Source: Cyclostephanos tholiformis (Eukaryota > Bacillariophyta > Thalassiosirophyceae > Thalassiosirales > Thalassiosiraceae). From it: a stretch of DNA of 36,116 bases. Shown here in pieces: positions 26,867 to 36,116 of the stretch; the stretch's first letter is position 1; each line of letters begins with the position of its first letter. The DNA lies in assembly GCA_036939975.1 (NCBI GenBank), contig JALLPB010000019.1, forward strand, positions 1 to 36,116. The letters are read 5' to 3'. A program made the translations under genes and the position numbers. The notes beneath the pieces are model-generated. The model searched no databases, was not told the origin of the DNA, and was given only the letters and a program-made list of their open reading frames with translations.

Positions 26867-29800
26867 CTAGGACAGCATCCAGTTCGCGCATGAGAAGATC
26901 ACGCCCAACAATAGAGTGATCGACGACTTAGGACAACCTTTGGGGGAGTTCATGTCGCTCACTTCTGCTACTTGCCAGTAGGGGTAACTCACATCGGTGC
27001 CCTTATTATCTCCGTTGTCATCGGCGGAAACTTGCCAAGGATACTCGTTGGGTTCTGAGTCATTCTCAATCTCCCAAGGTTTAGAGGCATTGGTTGATGT
27101 CGCCCCCATACTGCTGGCTGTTTCGGAACCGAATGCTGCTGGCGCCATGGCGTCTTCATCGATGCCAATAACGAGCACAGGCGCGGGCGTGCGATTTGGC
27201 ATGGACGTTTGAGGCAAAGTGCTCGTCTCCGCTTGGCACGCATAATTTCCAAAACAATATGTACCCGCGGGGCACAATTCTCCGGGATCGTTACAAGTTT
27301 GTGCAATTGAGCACGTTAGCTTTAGTTCGTCTTTGCTTGTTGCGCAGTAATTTTGTACATTTCCTGCGATGTCAACGCCACCGGGAAGACCGTCTGTTGC
27401 TAATGTTGATGATAATGTTGATGATAATGTCGATGATAATGTCGATGATAATGTTGACCGTAACGTTGGATGTAGGGTCGTTGGTGATATGGAACTGCTT
27501 GATAAAGTCAATTTAATGGTTGGATGCGATGTCAGTCGATTTATCGTTGGTATTGCAGATGCGAACGACACAATCGCGGCACTTTCGCTGCATGTGTGAT
27601 CTCCGTAGCAAAACGTTCCTGATGGGCATGGCTCATCCCCATCATTGCAGGTAGGGGCCGTGGAACAAGTCAACAACAGTTGGTCACGGCTCGTTGCGCA
27701 GTAATTTTGTGGCATAACGGCGCCGTCGTTGTCTTGACTGATCCCGCTATTACTTGCAGTGGGTGCGATCGATGAAGGGATAGACGATGACGGCGAACGT
27801 GTAATAAAGGTTGGTGCTGTCGTCTTCGCGTTTGGGTCAGGGCAGAGAATGTCTCCAAAGCAATATGTCCCGGCTCCGCACATGGAATCTTCATCATTGC
27901 AAGTATGTAAGGCATACGAGCACGACGACATGACCTCTGATAAACTCGAGGCACAGTAGCTATTCGTGGTCGTCAATCGCTGTGTCAATTCTTCGACCGA
28001 AAGTGTGAACAGCGTTGGACTAAATGTACTGATTGGTTCAGTCCGGAACGGTGTTCTGGTAAATGACAAAGGCACAGGCGAGGGGGCGGAGCTTGTCATT
28101 CCCTCTACAGTGCACATGACGTTTGAAAAACAAGTGTAGCCATCGGGACAGGGTCCTTGGTTGCAAGTGTCTAGGATTGCACAACTTGACGTCGCATGAT
28201 CATAATCTGTTGCACAATACGATTGTCGCGTGATTGTCGAGTCTTCATCATAGACCACGGACGAAAACGTAAGATCTTCAGATACCGTGTGAGATGCATC
28301 CCACGTTGAAAGACTCGTGGGATATCCGCTGGAGGTAACTGATTCTATAACGCTCGGACTTGGCGTGGTCACCCACTCGTTGGCATCGCACGCAGTCACA
28401 CCAGCCCAACAGAAGTCGGTAGCATTCGGACATTTATGCAAGGCCGCGCCTTCCGAGCAAAACGTTTCGGGAGAGCAGCGTTGCGTAGCATCCTCCCACG
28501 ATGTACCACAGAAGACGTTGCCTTCTCCAAGTTCATACATGACCGGGGATAGAGAAGTTGTAGGCGAAGTATTTAACGATGATGGCGACGTCGATTCGTA
28601 CGTAATTGGTGTACGCGATTGGGTGACGGAAGATAGGACCTCAGAAGGAGGTGATTGTGGCTCTGAGTTTGTACTGTTCGCACCGGTGGTTGTGACGTCT
28701 TCGAGCCCTGGTAGACCCTCCGGGGGCATCAACCAATGATCGGAGCCGAAAATTTCCTGACCAGTCTCCGCCAAGTGCTCTTCGAAATCAACGATATTAC
28801 AGCCCGGAATCCAAGCGATGCATTCCTGGCCGGGTGGACAGTCTGAACTATCCCCAGATGGACAATGGCTCCCTATTCTGCAGGTCGTTTTAACATCTTC
28901 CCACCCCATGCCGCAAAACCGCGTGTTTTCTGTATCCGCATATGCAAGCGGGGCTTGAGTCGGCGGCGCCATCGGGGTAGGCACAACCGTCGGACCGTCG
29001 GAGGGTGATCCCGTCGGAACTAAGTCCGAGGTGTACAGGCATTCAGTTCCCGCAAAACATACCTTTCCCTCGGGACAATCCGCATCAGCGCCAGATGGGC
29101 ACCAATTTGCGTCGTCTGCACAATTGCTGAGAGCGTCGTTCCAGTCCAATCCGCAATAGTTTGACCGCGATGGATCATCCTTGGATAATGTATTCGCGCT
29201 AGCATCAACGGTGGCAATAGGAGGGCCGCCAATCATGTCGACATAATTACAGTCACTGAGAAACATATAACAAGTTTGACCTTTCGCGCATTCACTACTA
29301 TCTCCGGTGGGACAGTGCCGTTCTATGGTACATTGAGTATTGGCATCTTCCCATGAAGTACCACAAAATCGTGAATGTGATGGATGATCCCTCATGTATA
29401 GTATGCCATCACCTAAATCTGAGTCGCAGTTGGTGTCCGCCCAGCATGTCCCTTGGCCTGTAGTTTTCGTATGCGATTATTGTTAACGCGCGTGTGTGTT
29501 TTATTTTCGTTCCGAACGACGATTAACATATATTAAGATCATATAGAGCCTGAGTAATCACGAGGGTGTTCCGCGTATTCCGAAAGACGAAAAGTACCCA
29601 ATGCAACTTCACTAGATAACCCCACTTACCGGCAGTGCATTCCTCGTCCGTACCCAGTTCGCATGGCTGTCTGTTTTCACAGTTCAACGATGCATCATTC
29701 CATGTCGTGCCACAAAAATTCTTCGTCGCGTATGCCAATCGAATCAGGGAAGTCGTGGAGACGCCGACTAGCGTCAAGGGCACTGCGAGTATCGGACGTC

Positions 29801-29945
29801 GTCGCGTCCCCGCAATAATCGACCGAATCCTTCGCCGGCGAGGTCTGCGATTAGGGGATGTCTGGTTATCTATGGAATTCATCGGTCGTTGAAGAGAGTA
29901 ACGTGCACGATATGGGGCGGGGAGTGGACGATTATGGTTCACCAT
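26867..29945 (-). CDS. Large secreted Cys-rich repeat protein, probably surface-anchored
   Basis: Two exons, 29945-29630 and 29457-26867, give 968 residues; the join (GCCG|GTAAGT ... CTACAG|GC) completes the first Cys module. The N-terminus has an Arg-rich stretch then a hydrophobic segment (PILAVPLTLVGVSTTSLI) ending AYA, consistent with a signal peptide or anchor. Nine modules of about 40-45 residues follow. Five have the form FCGTSWEDA-x-C-x-CPSGDSSDCPPGQ-x-C-x-C; the last four lack the Trp and read YCATS-x-C-x-CNDGDEPCPSGTFCYGD-x-C. Ser/Thr/Pro linkers separate them, one with a repeated SSTL unit, suggesting heavy O-glycosylation. The C-terminus is short and hydrophobic (ITLLLGVIFSCANWML), as in GPI-anchored proteins. 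Similar modules, from memory, accompany secreted enzymes and wall proteins in diatoms; a polysaccharide- or chitin-binding role is a guess. A later Met (29882) could be the true start. Confidence 0.85.
27401..27467 (-). repeat. 12-nt minisatellite coding for SSTL repeats
   Basis: Within the Cys-rich gene a 12-nt unit (coding strand TCATCAACATTA with C/T and A/G variants) is repeated about five times, giving LRSTL then four SSTL units between Cys modules 8 and 9. Because the unit is a multiple of three, copy number can vary without breaking the frame. Confidence 0.9.
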
Positions 29946-30442
29946 GCGAGTCGATTATTACTCTCTTTTTTATATTTTTTGTTTTGCCCTTCCCCCTCCT
30001 CCCTCTCGGGGGCAAGGGGAGGGGAGGGGCCAGGGGGAAGCCGCTACTAGGCCCTTCCGATTTCTTCTCTGCGCTTTTTTGCGCTCGTGACCTAAAAAAG
30101 AGAATTGAGCGGCCCTATGTTTTGTGCCCTGGACATGAAAAAAATCATCTCATATTATATTTATTTTAATAGTACCTACTAATATGGGGCAGTCAGGGCC
30201 GGCAGGCAGGGGTTAGGAACGAATCTTGTGACTCAGTACTAATTCCTATTCATGAATGTCTTGAACTGAATTAACCGATCGTTCGTAGGAATCAGATACA
30301 TTCGAAATATAAAAACAGGCCTCTCTTTCCTTCCGCGAGCTCCATAAGCCTAATGATGATGGACCGGGATCTCAATCCATAATATGGTAGAGTTAGAAGG
30401 ATAACAGGTCGATGGTAAACGTTGCTTGCGACGACTACCAAC
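29946..30442. promoter_or_regulatory. Divergent intergenic region (Cys-rich protein / four-TM protein)
   Basis: About 500 nt separate the two start codons. It contains a pyrimidine-rich stretch (about 29960-30010) followed by a purine-rich G-tract region (30010-30035). No specific factor site is supported, and no other gene is seen. Confidence 0.45.
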
Positions 30443-31783
30443 ATGGGCCCAAAGCAGGTAGTGAATGAAGTCATCACCTCATCCACAATATGCCCCGAAG
30501 AAAAGGCTTCGATCGATGTCAACGAATGTGATACATATCCACCATGGTGCAGGACCATTCATCAAATACGCAGCAGCATACGACGAATATCCAGGAGCGT
30601 GCCAGAGCAAGCACCGCTTTACGCGGCCCTCTTTTTCTCTCTCGTGGCAGTTACGCTTTCCGTCAGAACCCATTTATCCACGAGATTCGTATCCCTCGAG
30701 GAGCCCTTTCGCGTGAGCCCATTTTTCAAGGATGTAGGATATATTGGGCTGTCAACGTGGGAGTTATGTTCTATCAAGCAGGATGCGCTTGACGCAATTT
30801 TAGCAGGAGAAATCATCAAGAATGAGATGGTTCCATCGGATTCGCCGCCCACCATTGGTAGGACAGCTACAGACGTGCCTTCAAATGTTACCTTTCAACA
30901 TTCGTTAGATTATTTTAACGAGCCAGTTCAAGATGATGTCCTAGCCCCCGGAGTCTTTCCGTACAACGATGATGATAGATATAGCTCTGAGCTGCTGAAA
31001 GATGACTATTGGCATTGCCATAACATACACATGTCATCCGCAAATGTTGGCGACGATAAACTTTGGGACATTTCGCGCGTCTTTTTCATGTTAGGAACAA
31101 TCATGGGAATGACATCCACAGTGCTATTAATTGCCCTTATCGTGCGCCGTGGTCAAGATGCAAAGAGTAGATGGTTAAGGGGAAAATTGCGACGTTATAA
31201 GAGAAATGCGAAAACCCAATCTGTGGTGTTGCAGCAGCTTGAGGAGGGCGAAAAGATATTGTTTGAAAACAACTGGCGTATGCTCGACACGGATTATCGC
31301 GGATATCGATCTATATCCATTTGCTTCCTCGTGTCCTATCTGATGCAGAGCCTAACTCTACTTTTCTTTGACAGTGATATATGTCGCAAGCAGGTTTGTT
31401 TAATGGCAACAAGTGCTCATGGCTTGCTAGTCGCATCTCTGTTGTGGGTCATGAGTAGTTTGCTTATTTTATCAATGATGAAGAAAATAATGAGGAATAG
31501 GGAGGAGGTAAGACGATTCAAAAATATGGGTCGCAAAAAGAATGTATCCATGCAAAATATTCAATCGAATGACACAGACACGGAGAATATTATTTTTGGA
31601 ATCACTCATGCAAGAGAAAACATCACGAATGATTTACATGACACCGAAATGGGCAACTGTACTGACGCTGGCAATTCGTTACTGAGTGTAACATATGACA
31701 CCAAATCTTTTGAAAGTGAAATAACTGATTGCTCATCGGATTCGTCTGGATGTTATGATGAAGTTACGTTGCAGCAAAACTGA
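30443..31783 (+). CDS. Four-transmembrane protein of unknown function
   Basis: Intronless, 446 residues from the ATG at 30443; the frame is open 21 nt further upstream but only from a TTG. Four hydrophobic segments are visible: APLYAALFFSLVAVTLSV (about 60), VFFMLGTIMGMTSTVLLIAL (about 215), ISICFLVSYLMQSLTLLFF (about 290) and GLLVASLLWVMSSLLILSMM (about 335). A long loop of about 130 residues between TM1 and TM2 contains an N-glycosylation sequon (NVTF) and Cys residues, so it is probably lumenal or extracellular. A short basic loop (RRYKRNAKTQ) follows TM2, and a small Cys-bearing loop sits between TM3 and TM4. The C-terminal 110 residues are hydrophilic and acidic. The topology recalls tetraspan/claudin-like proteins common in diatoms, but no family signature was recognised. 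Its codon texture lacks the TCG/GAC runs of the left-hand genes. Confidence 0.75.
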   Translation: MGPKQVVNEVITSSTICPEEKASIDVNECDTYPPWCRTIHQIRSSIRRISRSVPEQAPLYAALFFSLVAVTLSVRTHLSTRFVSLEEPFRVSPFFKDVGYIGLSTWELCSIKQDALDAILAGEIIKNEMVPSDSPPTIGRTATDVPSNVTFQHSLDYFNEPVQDDVLAPGVFPYNDDDRYSSELLKDDYWHCHNIHMSSANVGDDKLWDISRVFFMLGTIMGMTSTVLLIALIVRRGQDAKSRWLRGKLRRYKRNAKTQSVVLQQLEEGEKILFENNWRMLDTDYRGYRSISICFLVSYLMQSLTLLFFDSDICRKQVCLMATSAHGLLVASLLWVMSSLLILSMMKKIMRNREEVRRFKNMGRKKNVSMQNIQSNDTDTENIIFGITHARENITNDLHDTEMGNCTDAGNSLLSVTYDTKSFESEITDCSSDSSGCYDEVTLQQN

Positions 31784-31955
31784 ACAGTTCACTAACTGAA
31801 TGAATATACAATTTAAAGTTCACACGCATCAGTTTAGTTCTAATAATTTCTTTATCACACTCAAGAGCTGGCTTAGGGATTTGATACAACTCAGATTAGA
31901 GCAGCTTTATGTTATTTTTTCACGGAATGATCCATGTAATTCAATCAGAAGACAA

Positions 31956-33782
31956 TCAGGCAAGTTGCTTTCCCGCAAATGTTCTAGGCAGGTCTGTATT
32001 GACGAATGATACCCCACATTCTTTCATTAAACGAGATGCGGTAACAATATCATCTGGATCTCCATGACGAGCCCACACCCCCACTAGATATTCCTTACTC
32101 AGGGCTTGCATGGCTGCGATGCCTTCGCGCTGTAACATTTCAGGTTGATACTGAAGATAAACACCATCCAATGAAGGCTTATCCTCCGGCCTGAGCCAGG
32201 AATGCACTGGAGATAGATCAGAAACGCTCACCGGCAACTGGTGATGCTGCTTACGAGTGGATTCTCGAAGCACTGTTAGCAAGAGAATGTTGGGCAACTT
32301 GGGCCCAAAGGAAACGAACCTCCCGTGCTCGTCTTCAAAGCTCAAAACGCTATCCGGGGAGTCACTTCTGCTGCCATAATGAGTGTCCAGCCAAGCATCG
32401 AGCTCATTAAGACCGCACTTCAGCTTGTGCATGGTATACGCATCAAACGACATGATGACTGCACATCTCTCGATCAGATCAGGATGCTGCCGGAACAAGT
32501 TTATCAAGGCCGCACACGCCACCTGATTTCCTGGCTTGATTTCGATCACAAGCCTGGCGAAGCCACCAATCGCTTGGGCGGACCTGAGCACGTCGAGGAG
32601 CAACGGTGGTCTCGATCCACTCTTGAACGTCAAACTGATGATTTCCTTCATCGTGAGGTCTCCCACTTTCTTCCTGGAGGATGCCGTCGATGGATCGAGC
32701 GCGAGCCTTGAAAAGTCCTCGTCGTGCGCTAGGACGAGCTTTTCGTCCTTCGTTAGTGCCACATCGCACTCGCAAAGGTGAATCCCCGCGGACCAAGCAG
32801 ATTCATACGCCGAGAGAGAGTTTTCGAGTGGCCGCTTCCCACTGTTGTCGCGAGGGCAGTGAAAACCTGTCCATTGCGTGGGAAATCAATGAGAAACAGG
32901 CACGAATCGAATACTCTCGTCGATCGGGACCATTTGCAGCCATGCACACGCCAAGCCTCACCTCTGTGTGCCACAAGTCTCGGAATTTCACCGCTCGGTA
33001 CCCCCGCGAGCATGTCGTGAAGCCACGAGAGCTCGTCAGCGCGCCGTCTCACATCGGCGCTATCCTTGGTAACGAAGGCAGTCTTACGTCGGATCGAATG
33101 CATGATGCTATCATCGTCCACCCCGTCGATCTCTTCCTCGTCATCCTCCACGGCCATCGAATCCCTCAGTGTCTCGATGTGCCCCTCGAGGGTCGGGTAC
33201 GCCATTAGCGGTGCGGAGTAGAGTTGCGGGATGAGAGTCGACGTAAGCATGTCGTCGCCCCTCGCGATGGCGCACTTGTCAAACTTCTTAACGAGCTTCC
33301 TGAACGCCTCCACGTTCATCGATGCCGCAGAGTGTATCCTCTTGATGGTAGCGAAGAGGTCCCTCGATCGTCCCTCGTCCAACGTGGACGCGTATAATGA
33401 TACGGCCCTGTCGAACGTCAACCCTCGACATTGCCGCTCGGCCGCGTCGGACGATCGGAACAGATCGTCGAATATCATCTCCCACAATTTACGAACGCGA
33501 TGCGCGTAATCGTCGGATGCGGCCCTCAATGACGTCTGCCACGCACGTACGAATTGCGTCTGCGACATGCCGATGCATTCGCGTATGTCCGTGTAGGGAA
33601 CGATGAACGGCTCGGATCCGCCCCCGTCCGGCGAGGATTGCACGTCGCCCTCGAGGTAGAACTGCAGGTGGCGACCTGATGGTTAAACCCGCAAGACACG
33701 CGCAGAGAGCGGTTAGAGGGGGATAACCAAGACAAAGAGAGGATAACGCAAAGCCGTCGCCAAACGCACCGAATTTGACCAT
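31956..33782 (-). CDS. SPX-domain glycerophosphodiester phosphodiesterase
   Basis: Three exons, 33782-33770, 33675-32962 and 32866-31956, give 545 residues. The first exon is only 13 nt and encodes MVKF plus one base. The join yields MVKFGRHLQFYLEGD, the expected start of an SPX domain. SPX (residues 1 to about 190) senses inositol pyrophosphates; its Lys-rich helix is seen at VEAFRKLVKKFDK (about 126-138). The GDPD catalytic domain begins at LVAHRG (His about 241) and crosses the second intron to GFHC. Next are LENSLSAYESAW, GIHLCECDVALTKDEKLVLA followed by HDEDF, then RLVIEIKPG and VGVWARHGDP. These supply the HRG, Glu, CECD and HD residues that hold metal and substrate. It should hydrolyse glycerophosphodiesters to glycerol-3-phosphate, giving phosphate from lipid headgroups. 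This resembles yeast Gde1 in arrangement, minus ankyrin repeats. Confidence 0.92.
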
Positions 33783-34562
33783 CGTGTGGCTCTATGAGGG
33801 AGGAAGATGTTTTTTGTGTGATGAATTTGGAGTGTGTCTAAGAGCATGCATGCTGCGTGATACCTATTTCGTATACTCCTTCCATATTCAAGAGGAATAA
33901 ATGATATACCAATTATGATATCATTCGCGAATCATACTGCATCTCTCTTGGCGCATCTTTAGAGGGAATATTTCGACGGTTGGGTGGGTGTGACGGTGAC
34001 GCTGGGGTCGTGGGGCTGCGGTTGATCCTGATGACATCACAAACAAGGCGAGGCGCCACTTTTTGATGAATCTCCTGGGGAGATTCAACCCAATAACCGG
34101 CCGGCACCCAACGTCTCAAAATAATACACACAAATGGAGCGTTCCCAAAACTCTTTTTATGATTTTTTGTGTTCTTTACGCACATAACTGTCTGGCCTTC
34201 AACCTTGCCGCACACAAACTGTCTCGAAGCAACTTCGAAGCCAAACGCCTCCACGATACACTCTCTAGAGCCATGTGCACAAGATGTGTACACAGTGAGG
34301 TTTGGAGGTGAAACTGAGCTAATTTTCAGTTCTCCCCTCGCCCAACTCTTTCAGCGATCGTGAAGATGATGCCTCCTCCATTAAGCTGCTACCGCATCGT
34401 AGTCATCGGTCAATGATATAAAGAGAAGGCCGGAAGCTGCACCCTTCATGTCGCGTCTCGTCCAATATTTCGTCTCGTCTCAGCGTTATCACGATGGTTG
34501 CGTTGTCTCGGGTCCTCACTCGAAACTCTGCAAGGGTGGATATCGGGGATTGTCCAAAAAGA
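33783..34562. other. Intergenic region; possible remnant ORF at 33913-34293 (-)
   Basis: About 780 nt between the SPX-GDPD start and the DIRS-like recombinase. A minus-strand frame (33913-34293, first codon GTG) has protein-like composition (GQTVMCVKNTKNHKK, FVCIILRRWVPAGYW), but I recognise no family and there is no good ATG. It may be a decayed piece of the adjacent retroelement or of another repeat. The SPX-GDPD promoter must be near 33783-33900. Confidence 0.35.
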
Positions 34563-35636
34563 TCAATGCATGAGCATCTTCTGTGCCACGTCTTGTGAGA
34601 ATTGCTCGACCTGTTTGCGGATGTAATGCAAGAAGGCATCACTCAACCACCTTCCGAGGAGCATTATCGTGTAGACTGGCACTCCTGCTAAGTACATCTC
34701 TATAGCAGCGCCTGAGCGAAGCGAGTGTGTTCCGATTTCGTGTGGTTTGAAGCCGAGTACTGCGCTGCCGATTGTGGCGCATGCTGCTTTCAGGGCGAGA
34801 AAGATTTGGCGGTTAGAGATCTGCTCTGGTCTGTCGTGGCACCAAACCACACAGACTGGAGCGTCCGTTGATGTGCCCGGGTATGACCAAATCCTGTTGA
34901 CTAGGCATGCCCACTGTTTCACAGGACATAAGACAGGGTCATCGGTCCGACCATGGATCACTGTCTCATTCTTGTGATCGTTCTTTTGCATCTCGAACAT
35001 CACCGCGACACTGTCTGCGAGCTCCAAGTCCGCTGACGGAGAAATAATGAGGTGCCCTTCCCGAAAGAACCTAATATTTCGTAGGCAAAGAAGTATTGTT
35101 CTTTTTTGATCATGCCTAGGAACACGAGAGTATTCGCAGGAACGACATGCGAAGAAAGCTGCGCTAATAGTGAGTTGAGTCAAGGTGCGATCTAGTTCTG
35201 ACACTTGCCTCTTAGCTAATTCTTCGAGCACACAGAAAGGCACCGTTTTTTGTTGTACTTCGCTTGGGTCTTCGTTTCTGTAGGCTCTGAACTGCCTTGA
35301 TAAAAGGACGCTAAGCATGTTGTCCACGTCTTTGGTGGGGTTTTGCCTGCCCGTCTCCCGGAAGGCCTGAACCACATGTGAGATGGCACCTCTGACTGTG
35401 CCTTCAACCAGTGGTTGAGAGCAATCGCGCGAGAACCGTCCTTCTCGCAAAGCCACCGCAAAGGCTCCGAGCAGAAGATTTCGCTCGGTTTGGGGGAATT
35501 GATCGAGGTAGCAATTGGTGAGTCCAATTGACAAACACCATTGTTTCCACCGTCGCCAGGTACAATCCCAGTCGTCGTGTGTTGCTCCCGTAACTGCTCG
35601 CTCACGGGAAGCGGCTGCAGTAAGGAGATCAGCCAT
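34563..35636 (-). CDS. Tyrosine recombinase of DIRS-like element
   Basis: 357 residues from the ATG at 35636; the frame is open further upstream to 35747. It begins with an N-terminal SAM-like DNA-binding region (THDDWDCTWRRWKQWCLSIG, LGAFAVALREGR) and ends in a tyrosine recombinase catalytic domain. The catalytic residues all look present: Arg in FFACRSCEYSR, a Lys/beta region around DQKRTILL, HSLRSG (the HxxR box), GRW (the second His/Trp position) and Tyr in AFLHYIRKQ. The enzyme would integrate the circular cDNA intermediate by strand exchange, so no target-site duplication is expected. The open frame is undamaged, in contrast to the copy at 25815. Whether it is expressed is unknown. The start is uncertain because the upstream RNase H frame overlaps it. 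Confidence 0.83.
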   Translation of the reverse strand: MADLLTAAASRERAVTGATHDDWDCTWRRWKQWCLSIGLTNCYLDQFPQTERNLLLGAFAVALREGRFSRDCSQPLVEGTVRGAISHVVQAFRETGRQNPTKDVDNMLSVLLSRQFRAYRNEDPSEVQQKTVPFCVLEELAKRQVSELDRTLTQLTISAAFFACRSCEYSRVPRHDQKRTILLCLRNIRFFREGHLIISPSADLELADSVAVMFEMQKNDHKNETVIHGRTDDPVLCPVKQWACLVNRIWSYPGTSTDAPVCVVWCHDRPEQISNRQIFLALKAACATIGSAVLGFKPHEIGTHSLRSGAAIEMYLAGVPVYTIMLLGRWLSDAFLHYIRKQVEQFSQDVAQKMLMH

Positions 35637-36100
35637 GAGAATATCTCGCTGGGCAACGGAGATATTTGGAAGTTTTTGGGCATCTGTGTGGGGAAATTCG
35701 AGTAGAGGGCAAGGGTGAGTTCTTCGTTGTCGATGTGCCAGTCCCAAGAAAGCACGTCTGCGACATTATTCTCTTTCCCCACAAACCACAGACTATAGCC
35801 TTTGATGTTTGCGTCCATGAAAATTGCTGCGTATTTCCGTGCTGCGTTGACACGAGCCATCGCCTGGACTGGATGTTTTTTGGGCTCGATAAAATTGGAT
35901 TTTTTCATCCATCCTTCTGCTGTTGTGCTATCGGTCATGCTGAGGGCACAATCCCCGGCCTGTAGATGTCCGCTGATGATGTCTATCCACAGGGAGATGA
36001 TCGCGGCAAGAAATTTGAGTAAGTTGTTCGATGCTTTAAAGATGTGCTCATCGGGGACTTTTGAAAGAATACGCTCACGGGCGTACGATACGACGAATAC
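35600..36100 (-). pseudogene. RNase H-like segment of the DIRS-like element (partial)
   Basis: This frame is open from just after a TAG at 36101-36103 down to 35216. The protein-like part includes LAAIISLWIDIISGHLQAGD, CALSMTDSTTAEGWMKKSNF, ARKYAAIFMDANIKGYSLWF, GKENNVADVLSWDWHI and ISPLPSEIFSWLISLLQ. The MTDSTTA Asp and the NNVAD Asp match RNase H catalytic positions in such elements, while the preceding helix reads LLKFLA where a Glu would be expected, hinting at a damaged site. The in-frame stop at 36101 also suggests decay. Below about 35600 the frame overlaps the recombinase and its translation is probably a shadow. Confidence 0.6.
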
Positions 36101-36116
36101 CTAGATAACTTGAGGT

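Larger units (their letters stand above)
34563..36116 (-). mobile_element. DIRS-like tyrosine-recombinase retrotransposon, 3' part
   Basis: The right edge of the window holds, in minus-strand order, an RNase H-like segment followed by a tyrosine recombinase. RT/RNase H combined with a tyrosine recombinase instead of a DDE integrase is the hallmark of DIRS-type elements (DIRS1, PAT, Ngaro, VIPER groups). The reverse transcriptase would be expected beyond position 36116. A second, decayed copy of the recombinase lies at 25815-26345. No split direct repeats or terminal repeats were found by eye. The 3' boundary is uncertain and is placed at the recombinase stop codon. Confidence 0.75.

Noticed and set aside
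28317..28739. 140-residue plus-strand frame
   Set aside because: It is antisense to Cys modules of the large secreted protein, which is supported by repeated module structure on the minus strand.
32325..32711. 128-residue plus-strand frame
   Set aside because: It is antisense to the GDPD catalytic domain, whose motifs are all on the minus strand.
32867..32961. Read-through of the second SPX-GDPD intron
   Set aside because: The frame is open here, but reading through destroys the HRG-FH and ENSL motifs. Splicing at GTGAGG and AATGGACAG restores them.
35216..35590. C-terminal part of the RNase H frame as a real protein segment
   Set aside because: It exactly overlies the conserved recombinase frame and shows no domain, so it is most likely a shadow; the overlap is kept as a finding.

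Overview
The window reads as nuclear DNA of a photosynthetic stramenopile, most likely a centric diatom. The genes are eukaryotic and carry short GT-AG introns, mostly 80-330 nt with GTGAGT/GTAAGT-like donors. The gene set includes a short LOV photoreceptor, an SPX-GDPD phosphate enzyme, a protein with an apparent plastid-type leader, a secreted Cys-rich repeat protein, BspA-like leucine-rich repeat debris and tyrosine-recombinase retroelement debris. The taxonomic call is inference from gene content. Many exons carry Ser, Asp/Glu or Gly tracts encoded by TCG/GAC-type trinucleotide runs.

Layout, left part (1-12 kb): an intronless dynactin p50 (dynamitin) gene (+) converges on an acyl-protein thioesterase (-) with an extra C-terminal helical domain. 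Divergent from the thioesterase is a three-exon LOV-only protein (+). Next come a disordered hypothetical protein (-), a three-exon TenA-type thiamine-salvage hydrolase (+), a five-exon LtrA-family membrane protein (-) and, divergent from it, a two-exon type II membrane protein resembling a glycosyltransferase (+).

Middle (12-25 kb): 12.6-14.7 kb is a graveyard on the minus strand, with a broken BspA-type leucine-rich-repeat gene and a broken copy of what looks like a repetitive diatom ORF family. DNA ligase I follows (+, six exons) with an N-terminal PCNA-binding box. Then come a small protein with a diatom plastid-like leader (-), divergent from BUB3 (+, with an assembly gap in its intron), and a two-exon MFS transporter of FLVCR-like type (+).

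Right part (25-36 kb): a decayed tyrosine recombinase fragment (-), a large secreted protein with nine Cys-rich modules and Ser/Thr/Pro linkers (-), a divergent four-TM membrane protein (+), an SPX-GDPD phosphodiesterase (-, three exons), and at the right edge a DIRS-like retroelement (-) with an RNase H remnant and a tyrosine recombinase that keeps its catalytic residues.

The housekeeping genes are independent of each other and there is no operon logic. Several neighbours share short divergent intergenic regions (3107-3431, 10252-10552, 20371-20570, 29946-30442). All exon joins given are predictions from splice consensus, frame continuity and remembered family sequence; no transcript or alignment was available.
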